NCBI GenBank assembly: GCA_019278155.1
Contig: JADMLC010000002.1
Span: 23,638 to 87,637, forward strand
Length of the DNA stretch: 64,000 nucleotides
Source of the DNA: Candidatus Kinetoplastidibacterium crithidiae
GTDB taxonomy: Bacteria; Pseudomonadota; Gammaproteobacteria; Burkholderiales; Burkholderiaceae_B
Reading direction: 5' to 3'
Made by a program: the position numbers and the translations under genes. Each line of letters opens with the position of its first letter. Position 1 is the stretch's first letter. The notes beneath the pieces were generated by a model. The model was not told the origin of the DNA, did not search any database, and was given only the letters and a program-made list of their open reading frames with translations. Shown piece after piece: positions 26,741 to 38,140 of the stretch.

Positions 26741-27487
26741 ATGTTTGATAAAAATAGTTTGTTTTTTGAGGAAGTTATATTATTTTTTGCTTTTTTAAAA
26801 AAACCAAAGAACTATATAACTTCTTATAAAGATTGTGAATATGTTATAAACATATATCATTTCCTTCGTATTAAATTTGAAATTTTGTTGTTTTGGACTA
26901 TTATATTATGGATTATTAATATCTTTTTATTAGGTCCAATATCTTATAATGTTGCCAAGATTATAGGAGCTCATCACAAAATGGAGTTTGTAAATATTCC
27001 AATATATATTGGAATATTATGGGCTCCATTAATAGAAGAAATGTTATTTAGATATATTCTTTTATGTAATCCTATTCAGTTTTTTGTAACATTACCTTTT
27101 TTTGTTTTACTATTGTTAACTGGTCCTAGTTATTATAATCTATTCTTGCTATTTTTATTAATTTTGGTTTGTTTATATTTTCGTGTGAGAAATTCCTTTT
27201 CAATTGCATTTAATTGGAATTACTACATTTTGTATTATCAAATAATTTTTTATCTATCTAGTATTTTATTTGCGTTCATACATGTTTTCAATTTTTCATT
27301 TAATAATAATAATAAATTAAATTTATTACTTATCCCATTGTTGTTGGCACCACAGTTATTATCTGGTCTAGTTCTGGGATGGATAAGGGTGAGCAGGGGG
27401 ATATTTTCATCGATAATTGTGCATGGATTATTTAATACTGGAGCAATTTTATTAATATGGTTTTTTTCTAATAAAACTTGTGTTTGA
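26741..27487 (+). CDS. CPBP-family intramembrane protease (CAAX protease-like)
   Basis: A 248-residue, strongly hydrophobic protein with six to eight likely membrane helices. The three CPBP/Rce1-type active-site motifs are present and intact: EEMLFR (residues 99-104, matching EExxxR), FAFIH (177-181) and HGLFN (228-232). The family includes CAAX prenyl proteases and bacterial intramembrane peptidases. The substrate here is unknown. It starts 19 bp after pth and ends about 22 bp before ychF, so it belongs to that operon. A 26-bp perfect palindrome lies inside it at 26993-27018. Base composition is even more AT-rich than its neighbours because of Phe, Ile and Leu codons. Confidence 0.75.
   Translation: MFDKNSLFFEEVILFFAFLKKPKNYITSYKDCEYVINIYHFLRIKFEILLFWTIILWIINIFLLGPISYNVAKIIGAHHKMEFVNIPIYIGILWAPLIEEMLFRYILLCNPIQFFVTLPFFVLLLLTGPSYYNLFLLFLLILVCLYFRVRNSFSIAFNWNYYILYYQIIFYLSSILFAFIHVFNFSFNNNNKLNLLLIPLLLAPQLLSGLVLGWIRVSRGIFSSIIVHGLFNTGAILLIWFFSNKTCV
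26993..27018. repeat. 26-bp perfect palindrome inside the CPBP protease gene
   Basis: AATATTCCAATAT followed by its exact reverse complement with no spacer. It encodes residues of NIPIYIGIL just before the EExxxR motif. Confidence 0.8.
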
Positions 27488-27509
27488 ATTATATTAATTG
27501 GAATTAATT

Positions 27510-28601
27510 ATGGCGTTACGTTGTGGTATAGTTGGTTTGCCAAATGTTGGTAAGTCAACATTATTTAATGCTTTGACCAAAGCTGGAATAGCTGCTGAAA
27601 ACTATCCTTTTTGTACTATAGAACCGAATATTGGAATAGTAGAAGTTCCTGATGTTCGTTTACATAGTTTGGCAGAAATAGCAAAACCCGAAAAAATTAT
27701 ATCTGCAACTGCAGAATTTGTTGATATAGCTGGATTGGTAGCTGGGGCCAGTAGCGGTGAAGGATTAGGTAATAAATTCCTATCTCATATACGTGAGACT
27801 GATGCTATAATCAATGTTGTTCGTTGCTTTGAAAATCCTGATATAATTCATTATGAAGGAAAGGTGGATCCTATTCATGACATAGAGGTTATAGAGACAG
27901 AGCTAATTTTGGCAGATTTAAGTACTGTTGATAAATCGTTGAGCAAGTATAATAAACTGGTTGTCAATGATAAAAGCAATGCCACCATAGTAAATGTGCT
28001 TAAGTTATGTTTGAATCACCTTAACAATGGAAAATCTCTAAGAACTTTGCAATTATCTGAAGAAGAACAAGAAATAATTAAGAAATTTTCTTTTTTAACA
28101 TATAAGCCTATTATGTACGTGGCGAATGTTGATGAGAAAGGTTTTCTTGAAAAAAATAGCTTATTGACTTCAGTTAGTAATTATGCGGCTGATAATAATA
28201 TTCCAGTAGTATCTATTTGCGCCTCTTTGGAACAAGAGATAGGGGACTTATCATTAGAAGATAAAAAAATTTTTTTGCAGGATTTAGGTGTAGAAGAAGC
28301 TGGTTTAGATAGACTAATACGTGCAGCTTTCTTGCTATTGGGATTGCAGACATATTTTACAGTTGGAGTTAAAGAGGTTCATGCCTGGACTATTCCAATA
28401 GGAGCTACGGCACCTCAAGCTGCTGGGGTAATACATACTGATTTTGAAAAAGGTTTTATTAGAGCTCAAACAATTTCATATGAAGATTTTATATGTTTCA
28501 GAGGAGAATTGAAGGCGAAGGAAGCAGGTAAAATGAGATCAGAAGGTAAGGATTATATTGTTCAGGATGGAGATATAATCAATTTCTTATTTAATGTCTA
28601 A
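27510..28601 (+). CDS. ychF: Ribosome-associated ATPase YchF (Obg family)
   Basis: P-loop NTPase of the Obg/OLA1 group that prefers ATP and binds ribosomes. G1 is [15 protein letters not shown] (about residues 8-22); G3 is [17 protein letters not shown]. The TGS/ubiquitin-like C-terminal domain ends with [10 protein letters not shown]. Starting at ATG 27510 gives [12 protein letters not shown] and 363 residues, exactly the E. coli length; a TTG 12 bp upstream opens the frame but is unlikely. The 3' end overlaps the convergent coaD by 15 bp. Confidence 0.95.
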   Translation: MALRCGIVGLPNVGKSTLFNALTKAGIAAENYPFCTIEPNIGIVEVPDVRLHSLAEIAKPEKIISATAEFVDIAGLVAGASSGEGLGNKFLSHIRETDAIINVVRCFENPDIIHYEGKVDPIHDIEVIETELILADLSTVDKSLSKYNKLVVNDKSNATIVNVLKLCLNHLNNGKSLRTLQLSEEEQEIIKKFSFLTYKPIMYVANVDEKGFLEKNSLLTSVSNYAADNNIPVVSICASLEQEIGDLSLEDKKIFLQDLGVEEAGLDRLIRAAFLLLGLQTYFTVGVKEVHAWTIPIGATAPQAAGVIHTDFEKGFIRAQTISYEDFICFRGELKAKEAGKMRSEGKDYIVQDGDIINFLFNV

Positions 28602-29078
28602 TGTACTAAGTTTTTTTCGAAAATATTCTTCAACAATTGGAGCTACAAACTTATTGATATTTCCACCAAGGTGGGCTATTTCTTTAACTACAGTGCTAGA
28701 AATGAATTTAAATTGATCTGAGGATGTCAAAAATATTGTTTCTGCATTATTTATTAATTGTTTATTAATACTTGCCATTTTGCATTCGTATTCAAAATCT
28801 GAAAATGTTCTGAGACCTCTTATGATTATTTTTGCTTCGTGTTTCTCCACAAAATCTTTAAGTAAACCATCAAAACTATATATGCGTACATTTTTATATT
28901 TAGCTAAAATTTTCTCAGCCATTTCAATACGTTCTTCAATAGTGAAAAGAGGTTGTTTCTTTTTGTTAAATGCTATTGCTATAAAAACTTGATCAAATAT
29001 ATATGAAGCTCTTTTAATTAGATCTTCATGACCATTAGTTATTGGGTCAAAAGTTCCAGGATATACAGCAATTATCAT
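28587..29078 (-). CDS. coaD: Phosphopantetheine adenylyltransferase
   Basis: Fourth step of coenzyme A synthesis. Nucleotidyl transferase fold of 163 residues with [19 protein letters not shown] (the TxGH motif) and the C-terminal ISSTVVKE. Both catalytic elements are intact and the length is standard. Its last codons overlap the end of ychF on the other strand. Confidence 0.95.
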   Translation of the reverse strand: MIIAVYPGTFDPITNGHEDLIKRASYIFDQVFIAIAFNKKKQPLFTIEERIEMAEKILAKYKNVRIYSFDGLLKDFVEKHEAKIIIRGLRTFSDFEYECKMASINKQLINNAETIFLTSSDQFKFISSTVVKEIAHLGGNINKFVAPIVEEYFRKKLSTLDIK

Positions 29079-29100
29079 TATGATTCTTTATCCAATAGAA

Positions 29101-29136
29101 AAGCATAACTCGCCATTTTATGGCAAGTTATGCTTT
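29101..29136 (-). terminator. Terminator after groL
   Basis: Near-perfect hairpin (AAGCATAACT-GCCAT arms with one mismatch and a short T/A loop). It has T runs on both sides, lies 35 bp beyond the groL stop in the direction of transcription, and is just upstream of coaD. Confidence 0.7.
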
Positions 29137-29171
29137 TTTTAAAGCAAATCAAAAAAGTTAAGTAAGGGTTT

Positions 29172-30887
<1,716 letters not shown>

Positions 30888-30895
30888 CTATCAAA

Positions 30896-31183
30896 TTAAT
30901 TAATTACTGCTAATACTTCATCTTCGCGTATTACAAGTAATTCTTCACCGTCTACTTTAACTGCTTGACCGGCATATTTTCCGAACAAGATTTTATCTCC
31001 AACTTTCAAATCTATTGGTAATATTTTACCATCTTCAGTCTTTTTACCTGGACCTACAGAAAGTACTTCACCTTGATCAGGTTTTTCTGCTGCGCTTTCT
31101 GGAATAACAATACCAGATGCAGTTTTTCTTTCATTGTCCAAGCGTTTGACGATTACACGATCGTGCAGAGGACGCAAAGTCAT
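30896..31183 (-). CDS. groS: Co-chaperonin GroES
   Basis: Ten-kDa lid of the chaperonin; 95 residues beginning [14 protein letters not shown], with the mobile loop [18 protein letters not shown] and ending VLAVIN. AGGAG stands 6 nt before the ATG. First gene of the groSL operon, with a heat-shock-like promoter upstream. Confidence 0.98.
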   Translation of the reverse strand: MTLRPLHDRVIVKRLDNERKTASGIVIPESAAEKPDQGEVLSVGPGKKTEDGKILPIDLKVGDKILFGKYAGQAVKVDGEELLVIREDEVLAVIN

Positions 31184-31261
31184 AAGAAACTCCTGTTTTA
31201 AATTACTATAAAAATAAAAACTGGTTTATAAAAGCACATCATACCAGCCGTTGTTAAAGAT

Positions 31262-31289
31262 ATATATGGTCTAAATTTTTCTGTTCAAG
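31262..31289 (-). promoter_or_regulatory. Possible sigma-32 (heat-shock) promoter of groSL
   Basis: On the minus strand CTTGAA (31289-31284) is followed, after about 13 bp, by GACCATATAT. This resembles the sigma-32 pattern CTTGAAA / CCCCATnT. It lies about 80-105 bp upstream of groS. Confidence 0.5.
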
Positions 31290-31385
31290 AGGGTCTAGAA
31301 AAATAATTAATAATAAAAATATATTGTTTACAACAAAACATTACAACTATATATGTATAGATGTTATGATATAATAAAAGTTTAT

Positions 31386-31461
31386 GGGTTGTTAGCTCAG
31401 TTGGTAGAGCAGCGGACTCTTAATCCGTAGGTCGAGTGTTCGAGTCACTCACAGCCCACCA
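31386..31461 (+). tRNA. tRNA-Lys (anticodon CTT)
   Basis: Acceptor GGGTTGT/ACAGCCC (one G-T pair), anticodon loop CTCTTAA with CTT, encoded CCA. A second lysine tRNA (TTT) is at 40959. Confidence 0.94.
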
Positions 31462-31655
31462 TTTATTGTAACTTATTGCAATAAATTGGATCTTACCAAA
31501 AATTATATAGATATGTTACGTATAATTAAATTGTTAAAAATTTGGTTAATATAGCATATATTGATTGTGCATAACTGTATGTATACATTTGTTTTTAAAC
31601 ACTAGGGTAGCTTTTTAGTTGTAGAGTTTCCAATATTGTTGGCGATAGAGGATGT

Positions 31656-33992
31656 GTGCACAATTACTTGGTTTTTCTAATATACACATTGCTTTCTTTT
31701 TATAGTGGCAGTGTTCTATCTTTATCATTTGACGAGAAGATAGCAATTGATTTCTATAGATCCAATATATCCAAGCATAATCAATTAACATTAAATTTCC
31801 CAAACGAATTACATAAACAGTCTATTTTAATAGAAGCCGATGATGTAGTTGTAGATGATACTTATTTAACTCTAAAATCTAATGCTAAAATTACTAGTAA
31901 TAACAATATTTTTACGGGAGATATAATTACTATCAATAGGTTAGATCACAATATAAAGATATATGGGTTTTCAAATATTTTAAATAGAGGAAACCTTTTT
32001 ATTGGCCGTAATCTTTTTTTTAATCTTAAGAAACCTGTCGGTAGATTAGAAGATATAAAATTATGGTTAGAATCAAATAAAAGTTATGTTGAATCTACTC
32101 AGATTGAGTTCCTTGCTCCTTCAAAAATTAAACTAAGTAATCCTATATATACAAGTTATTTTTGTAGTAAAAGAACTTGTTATACAAAGTCTGATTCTAT
32201 TTATTTGAATTTTCAAAAAAATGAGGCAATATCTAGAAATAGTTTTTTATATTTTTATAATACTCCAATTTTATTTTTTCCTTATTTGAGTATTCCTTTA
32301 AATAAGGAATCAAAATCAGGTTTTTTATTTTCTACATACGGTATTACATCTGTTCATGGATTAGATATTAGTTTGCCATACTACTTTAGCTTTAGTAATA
32401 GATATGATATGACAATAGGGCCAAGAATTATGTCAAGAAGAGGTCTAATGTTTGAGAGTGAGGCACGATATTTGTATAATGGCATATCAGGTTATTTTAC
32501 TGGTAATTACATGCATTATGATAATTTTATTCATAAACAGAGATGGTTTTATAGTTGGAAAACTGATGTGGTTTTTTCCAAATATGCGAGTTTTGGTGTC
32601 AATCTCTCAAGAGTTTCAGATTCCGATTATTTTAATGATTTCGATTATATATGGTCAAATAAAATTTCAAGAAGTTTATTACAAACATGTCAGTTGAACT
32701 TAGATGCTAGTAATTTTCAAGGGAAGATTAGGTTTCTAAAACATCAAACTTTAGAAAATAAAGGATCATCTAATACATATTTATTTGATAAATTACCAGA
32801 AATTGTTTGTTGGGGAAGTTTAGGCAGTTATAAAAAAAATACTATTAAAGTTTATTCTAATATGGCAAATATTAGAATAGTTAATTCTAACAGAAGGGAT
32901 TGTGGTGCTACAAGGTTGCAAATATATCCTTCTATTTCTTGTAACATAACTAAAAATGAATACTATCTTAAACCTAAAATAGGAATGCATCTTTCTAGGT
33001 ACTGGGTTAGTAAGGATGTTGATGTAAAGCACAGGGTAATATCTAGAAGTCTTCCAATTATTTCTTTAGATGGAGGAGTTAGTTATTATAGAAATATTTT
33101 TTTATTTGGACAGGATAATAAACAAATAATAGAACCTAGATTTTTCTATTTGTATGTGCCATATAAGAACCAGTCTAACATACCATGTTACGATACTTTT
33201 TTGTTGAATTTTAATTTTTCTAGTTTATTTAAAGAAAACATATATTCTGGAGGCTGGGATCGCATACCTAACGCTAATAATGTAACAGTTTCTATTTCAA
33301 CAAAGTTTTTAGAGTCTAAAAATGATTTAGAGAGAATTTCTTTTTCAGGGGCAAGAATATTTTTTTTAAAACCAAGAAATATTTTTATTCCTAGTGAAAA
33401 TATTAATCATGATTATGAGAAAACATTTTTATCATCTATCAGAATTTTGTTAGCAGATAATCTGCGATTGGAAGGACAAGTTCAGTATGATTATGTTAAT
33501 AATAGTTTAGGTGAATTATCGGTGATAACGAACTACTTTCCTAGTGCTCTAAAAAATATATATCTATCTTATAATTACAACTTAAATAGAATAGATTATA
33601 GACCGCATATACATCATATAAAGAATAATATTAGTTTAGCTTTTCAATGGCCTATAAATGAATCTTTTTATGGCATTTGTAGGTTTGATTACTTATTCTT
33701 TTTTGAAAAAAATAATAAGACTAATTTCCATAAATTTTCTTCTGAGATGATACAATCAATACTGGGTATTGAATATAAGAAAGATAACTGCTGGGTCGGT
33801 AGGGTAGTTGCTCATTCTAAAAAGCATACTACTAAATACAATACGGCTTTATTTTTACAAATAGAATTTAGGGGTTTAGGCTCTTTAGGTTTGGATCCTA
33901 TAAAATTATTGCGGGAAAATATACCTGGTTATAATGCTACGAGCTATAAGAATAAGAGTAGTGATATTTTTGAGATACATAATAATGCATAA
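31656..33992 (+). CDS. lptD: LPS-assembly protein LptD
   Basis: Outer-membrane beta barrel that inserts lipopolysaccharide in the outer leaflet. The 778-residue protein has a signal-peptide-like N-terminus, an OstA/LptA-like periplasmic domain (about 45-165) and a conserved cysteine pair (YFCSKRTCY, near 170). The barrel begins with the family motif PYYFSFSNRYDMTIGPRIMSRRG-like segment near 240. It starts with GTG 31656 behind AGAGG; the overlap with surA is 8 bp. Retained although lpxH has decayed, see findings. The C-terminal barrel ends in aromatic-poor sequence, as usual for this protein. Confidence 0.9.
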   Translation: MHNYLVFLIYTLLSFYSGSVLSLSFDEKIAIDFYRSNISKHNQLTLNFPNELHKQSILIEADDVVVDDTYLTLKSNAKITSNNNIFTGDIITINRLDHNIKIYGFSNILNRGNLFIGRNLFFNLKKPVGRLEDIKLWLESNKSYVESTQIEFLAPSKIKLSNPIYTSYFCSKRTCYTKSDSIYLNFQKNEAISRNSFLYFYNTPILFFPYLSIPLNKESKSGFLFSTYGITSVHGLDISLPYYFSFSNRYDMTIGPRIMSRRGLMFESEARYLYNGISGYFTGNYMHYDNFIHKQRWFYSWKTDVVFSKYASFGVNLSRVSDSDYFNDFDYIWSNKISRSLLQTCQLNLDASNFQGKIRFLKHQTLENKGSSNTYLFDKLPEIVCWGSLGSYKKNTIKVYSNMANIRIVNSNRRDCGATRLQIYPSISCNITKNEYYLKPKIGMHLSRYWVSKDVDVKHRVISRSLPIISLDGGVSYYRNIFLFGQDNKQIIEPRFFYLYVPYKNQSNIPCYDTFLLNFNFSSLFKENIYSGGWDRIPNANNVTVSISTKFLESKNDLERISFSGARIFFLKPRNIFIPSENINHDYEKTFLSSIRILLADNLRLEGQVQYDYVNNSLGELSVITNYFPSALKNIYLSYNYNLNRIDYRPHIHHIKNNISLAFQWPINESFYGICRFDYLFFFEKNNKTNFHKFSSEMIQSILGIEYKKDNCWVGRVVAHSKKHTTKYNTALFLQIEFRGLGSLGLDPIKLLRENIPGYNATSYKNKSSDIFEIHNNA

Positions 33993-35349
33993 AATAAAAA
34001 AATCGGTTGTTTTCTATTTTTGTATAATGTTTATTACTTTCGTAAGCCATTTTGCTGCGGCAACAGATAAAAGTAGTGATTGTGAAATTCCTTTTTGTGA
34101 CAAGATAGCACTTGTTGTTAATAATCAAACATTTACTTTGAGAGATTTATTAAATGAAGAGCATAATCTTTGCAGAGAGTTAGAAAAAAAAGGAATTAAG
34201 AAAGACCAGGAAAATCTTAGAGAAGATGCCATAAATAGGATTATTGAAAAAGTCTTGATAATTCAGGAAGCTAATAAAAAAGGTATTTTTGTAAATAATA
34301 ATGATCTTAATAGTGTTATAGATAATATACTTATAAATAATAATATTAATTTAGATCAGATGCGTTTGCAGTTGGAGAGAGATCAGATAAGCTGGGGCTC
34401 ATATTTAGAAATGTTGCGTTGTGACATATATAAAAACTATTTATGTCAACATATTATGGATGAGAAAAGAATTATTACTAATAGTGATATAGATATTTTT
34501 TTAAACAAATCAAAAGTTGTTAATAAAAAATATCTAGGTATTGATAATAAGAATAATCAAGTGCTTTCTTTAGCACAAATTTTAATCAAAGTGCCAGAAA
34601 ATGCTACATCTGAAGATATTCAGGCTTTTTATAATAAAGCAGAATCGTTAAGAAATAAATTACTTATTGGTGATAATTTTTCTGATGTTGCTAGAGAATT
34701 CTCAGATGGATCTGAATCTTATATCGGAGGTTTTTTAGGAAAAAAAACTTTAGATTCTTGGCCTGATTTGTTTGTTGAAAATATTAATTTTTTGTCTGAA
34801 GGTCAAATTAGTCAAGTTTTTCGTAGTAAAAATGGATTTCATATACTGAAGATACTTGGCATATATCTTGATTCTGATATGGAAGCTGTTATTTCTAGTA
34901 ATAACTTGGAAGAACAAGTATATCTAAAACAAATCCTAGTAAAGAAATCTTTTGCTATAGTTGCTTCGGATGCTATTTCTTATTTGTCTAATATACGCGA
35001 GGCAATCATATCAGGGAATATAAGTTTTAAAGATGCAGCACAACACTATTCCCAGGATATTAATGCTTCGCAAGGTGGTGATATTGGTTGGGTTGGCGCA
35101 GATAGTTTAATTCCAGAATTTAAAAACGCTATCAAAAATTTAGGTGACAAGAAACTCACAGATGTAATCACTTCATCTGAAGGTTATTGTTTGCTAGAAT
35201 TATGTGATAGAAGGGTATTTGATTTTACGGAAAAAAAGAAACGTAATTATGCTTATCAATATTTATTTGATTTGCAAGTTGATTCTGTGTTTTCAAATTG
35301 GTTAGAGTTTATAAAATCAAAGTCACAGATAGATATCAAATTTTTATAA
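33985..35349 (+). CDS. surA: Periplasmic chaperone and peptidyl-prolyl isomerase SurA
   Basis: Escorts outer-membrane proteins, LptD among them, across the periplasm. The frame opens earlier, but ATG 33985 gives a clean signal peptide (MHKIKKSVVFYFCIMFITF...AAA) and 454 residues. The N-terminal chaperone domain covers about 35-170. Two parvulin domains follow: the first near 205-305 (AREFSDGSESYIGGFLG), the second near 325-430 (HYSQDINASQGGDIGWVGADSLIPEF). The start overlaps lptD by 8 bp, so translation is probably coupled. pdxA, which usually follows in relatives, is absent here. Confidence 0.93.
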   Translation: MHKIKKSVVFYFCIMFITFVSHFAAATDKSSDCEIPFCDKIALVVNNQTFTLRDLLNEEHNLCRELEKKGIKKDQENLREDAINRIIEKVLIIQEANKKGIFVNNNDLNSVIDNILINNNINLDQMRLQLERDQISWGSYLEMLRCDIYKNYLCQHIMDEKRIITNSDIDIFLNKSKVVNKKYLGIDNKNNQVLSLAQILIKVPENATSEDIQAFYNKAESLRNKLLIGDNFSDVAREFSDGSESYIGGFLGKKTLDSWPDLFVENINFLSEGQISQVFRSKNGFHILKILGIYLDSDMEAVISSNNLEEQVYLKQILVKKSFAIVASDAISYLSNIREAIISGNISFKDAAQHYSQDINASQGGDIGWVGADSLIPEFKNAIKNLGDKKLTDVITSSEGYCLLELCDRRVFDFTEKKKRNYAYQYLFDLQVDSVFSNWLEFIKSKSQIDIKFL

Positions 35350-35375
35350 TTAATACTTAGTTTAATATTATAATT

Positions 35376-36161
35376 ATGTTTTTTCATAAAGCTAGGAAGA
35401 GATTCGGTCAGAATTTTTTGGTTGATGATGGTGTAGTACATAATATTATATCAATTTTTAAACCTATGACGCATGATTATGTTGTTGAGATTGGCCCTGG
35501 TTTATCAGCGATAACAGAACCATTGGTGCATTCTGTAGATACTTTATTATGTATAGAAATAGATCGTGATTTAGTGAGAATATTAGAACACAAATTTTCT
35601 AGGTATAACAATGTTAGATTCATTGAATCTGATGTTTTGAATTTTGATTTTAAAACTTTGAATATGGGCATAAGACTTATTGGTAATTTGCCTTATAATA
35701 TTTCAACTCAATTGCTATTTAAAATTATGGAGTTTAGTGATCAAATTATTGATGCTCATTTTATGTTACAGAGAGAAGTTGTTGATAGAATGGTTGCTCA
35801 ACCATCTAGTTCCAATTATGGTCGTTTGTCTGTTATGTTACAAGAGCGTTATGAAATTGAGAGATTATTTGATATTAAACCTGATTCATTTAATCCTGTC
35901 CCTAAGGTTTTTTCATCATTTGTTCGGATCAAACCTTTGCCTTTTGATAGAGTTAAACCCAAAAATTATGATTTATTTAAAAAATTAGTCACTAGAGCTT
36001 TTTCACAAAAAAGAAAAATTTTGAAAAATTCTTTAGGAGAATGGTCTAATTATCTTGATTGGGAAAATTTAGATCTCAACTCTCAAATAAGAGCTGAAAA
36101 TCTTTCTGTTAATAAGTTTATAATGATTTCAGATTTTTTGGATAATAAGGGTATTATATAA
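35376..36161 (+). CDS. rsmA: 16S rRNA dimethyladenosine transferase
   Basis: Dimethylates A1518 and A1519 of 16S rRNA (kasugamycin-sensitivity methylase KsgA). The 261-residue protein starts with KRFGQNFLVDDGVV, has the SAM motif EIGPGLSAITEPL (about residues 39-51) and the catalytic IGNLPYNIST. All core elements are intact. It lies 26 bp after surA, apparently in the same transcript. Confidence 0.96.
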   Translation: MFFHKARKRFGQNFLVDDGVVHNIISIFKPMTHDYVVEIGPGLSAITEPLVHSVDTLLCIEIDRDLVRILEHKFSRYNNVRFIESDVLNFDFKTLNMGIRLIGNLPYNISTQLLFKIMEFSDQIIDAHFMLQREVVDRMVAQPSSSNYGRLSVMLQERYEIERLFDIKPDSFNPVPKVFSSFVRIKPLPFDRVKPKNYDLFKKLVTRAFSQKRKILKNSLGEWSNYLDWENLDLNSQIRAENLSVNKFIMISDFLDNKGII

Positions 36162-36180
36162 TTAATAAGGTATTTATTTT

Positions 36181-37635
36181 TTATATGAGAAAAATAGTTG
36201 ATAAACCTAAGAATATTAGAAATCCTAAAGAATCTGTTGCAAAAGTTAAAAGTACTGATGATCCTATTGCTGGATCTTTTCCAAAACGAGACCTTAGTAT
36301 TGGCACTAAAACTCCAACTAAGGTGCCTATCAAAACATTACATATAATAGCGCCCATCATTACTAAGGCAATCATTATTGATTTAGACATGGACCATGCA
36401 AAAATAGCAGCTACTATACCTCCACAGCTTCCTACTAGTGAAGCTACCAGCATCTCTCTTTTTAGTAATTGCCAAAGATCTCTTTCCGTAATATGACCCG
36501 TAGCTATTGCTCTTATTACCATTGTCATTGTTTGATTGCCAGAATTTCCACCTATTCCTGCTACTATTGACATAAGAAAAGCTAATATCACTAGTTTGCT
36601 TACAGTCTCTTCAAATCTAGATGCTATGAATGAAGACACAGATGCTGTAAATAAGTTAGCCAGTAACCAAGGAGCTCTATTTATTAAGGCTGTAGTTAGA
36701 TTAGAAAATATATCCTCTTCTTGTAACCCAGCTCTAGATAATTCTTGTACTTGTGAGTTTTCTTGTATTACATCGACTACATCTGCAATAGTTACTCTGC
36801 CAATTAGTTTCCCTTTTTCATCTATTACAGGAGCGGATACAAGATCATATCTTTCAAAAGCTCCAGCTGCATCTATATCAGAATCTAATGGGTTTAATGT
36901 TAGAAAATCACTACTCATTAATGTTTTTACTTCTGCATCAGGCTCGCTTACTAATATGGTAGTTAGTGCCAAAACTCCTTGTAATCTATCTTGTCTATCT
37001 ACAACAAATATTTGGTCTGTATGATCTGGTAGTTCTTGTAGTCTGCGTAAATATCGTAAAACAACTTCCAGAGTTATATCTTCCCGAACCTTTATTAATT
37101 CGAAATCCATCAAAGCGCCAACGCTTTCTTCTGGATAACCCATAACTTTTATTAGTTGTGAGCGTTCGTAATCATTCAACTTTTTTTGAATTTCAGCAAT
37201 TGCTTCCGGAGGTAAATCAGGAGATATATAAGCCAACTCATCAGTATCAAGATCGCTGATAGCTGAAACAAGGCTACTTATAGACATAGTTTCTATGAGT
37301 GAGCTTCTAACCCAACTTTCTACTTCTATAAGAATATTTGCGATATAATCTTTTCTTACTATAGACCAGATTAGTTGCCTTTTATCGGTAGGTAATGATT
37401 CTAATATAAAGGCGATGTCTGCTGGGTGTAGATTATTTATGAAATTTTCTAAATTATTGATATAATCTTTCTCTACAGACAGAATTGCTTTGTCTGATTC
37501 TACTTCTGATATGAATGAGTGTTTCTTTAAGTATTCTTGAATCTTTAATAATGCTTTTTGTGCATCTTCTGTATCAAGTCGGCGTAATGATGCATCATTA
37601 GGAGTTCTATTGCTTAAATTATTAGTTTGTGTCAT
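36181..37635 (-). CDS. mgtE: Magnesium transporter MgtE
   Basis: Gated magnesium channel of the inner membrane. It has an N-terminal helical domain (about 30-130, with NNLHPADIAFILESL), two CBS domains (about 135-260) and five C-terminal membrane helices. These include the pore signature GIGGNSGNQTMTMVIRAIA (about 360-380). The frame is open to 37674, but ATG 37635 (MTQTNNLSN) gives 484 residues and is the better start. It overlaps the upstream thioesterase gene by 14 bp. Confidence 0.93.
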   Translation of the reverse strand: MTQTNNLSNRTPNDASLRRLDTEDAQKALLKIQEYLKKHSFISEVESDKAILSVEKDYINNLENFINNLHPADIAFILESLPTDKRQLIWSIVRKDYIANILIEVESWVRSSLIETMSISSLVSAISDLDTDELAYISPDLPPEAIAEIQKKLNDYERSQLIKVMGYPEESVGALMDFELIKVREDITLEVVLRYLRRLQELPDHTDQIFVVDRQDRLQGVLALTTILVSEPDAEVKTLMSSDFLTLNPLDSDIDAAGAFERYDLVSAPVIDEKGKLIGRVTIADVVDVIQENSQVQELSRAGLQEEDIFSNLTTALINRAPWLLANLFTASVSSFIASRFEETVSKLVILAFLMSIVAGIGGNSGNQTMTMVIRAIATGHITERDLWQLLKREMLVASLVGSCGGIVAAIFAWSMSKSIMIALVMMGAIICNVLIGTLVGVLVPILRSRFGKDPAIGSSVLLTFATDSLGFLIFLGLSTIFLI

Positions 37636-38041
37636 TTTGATTTTCAAATGATGGTAATATGCGACTTTTACCATTGTTATCTGTTGCTACAAATGTTAAC
37701 ACGGCTTCAGCTGCTTTAATTAGATTATTTTGAAAGGGTCTTTTTTCTGTATAAACAGTTACTGATACCGTGATAGATGTTCTTCCTGTTTTTATAATGC
37801 GAGCAAATATATTAACGAGGTCGCCAATTTTTATTGCGCTGATGAATTGCATGGAATTTATCGCAACGGTTGCTACTCTTCCTGATGCTACTTTAGTAGC
37901 TGGTACGGAAGCAGCTAAATCTATTTGTGACATAATCCATCCTCCAAATACATCACCGTTAACATTAGCATCAGCAGGCATGGGCATAATTTTTAAAATT
38001 AATTCTTTATAGTTGATTTGTTCTGGTTTTAATGTTTCCAT
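37622..38041 (-). CDS. Acyl-CoA thioesterase (YciA-like hotdog fold)
   Basis: Hydrolyses acyl-CoA esters. At 139 residues it has the single hotdog-domain size. Family landmarks include MPADANVNGDVFGGWIMSQID (with the catalytic Asp) and ASGRVATVAINSMQF. Substrate range cannot be predicted. Placed immediately upstream of mgtE on the same strand with a short overlap, suggesting translational coupling. Intact. Confidence 0.88.
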   Translation of the reverse strand: METLKPEQINYKELILKIMPMPADANVNGDVFGGWIMSQIDLAASVPATKVASGRVATVAINSMQFISAIKIGDLVNIFARIIKTGRTSITVSVTVYTEKRPFQNNLIKAAEAVLTFVATDNNGKSRILPSFENQNDTN

Positions 38042-38140
38042 AATTTCAATATGTAATAGTTTGTTTTATAAAAATTATATAATATGTTCATTTTTTATGT
38101 TTGAATTATAAAATATCAAAAACCAAGGTATTTCATTTTT

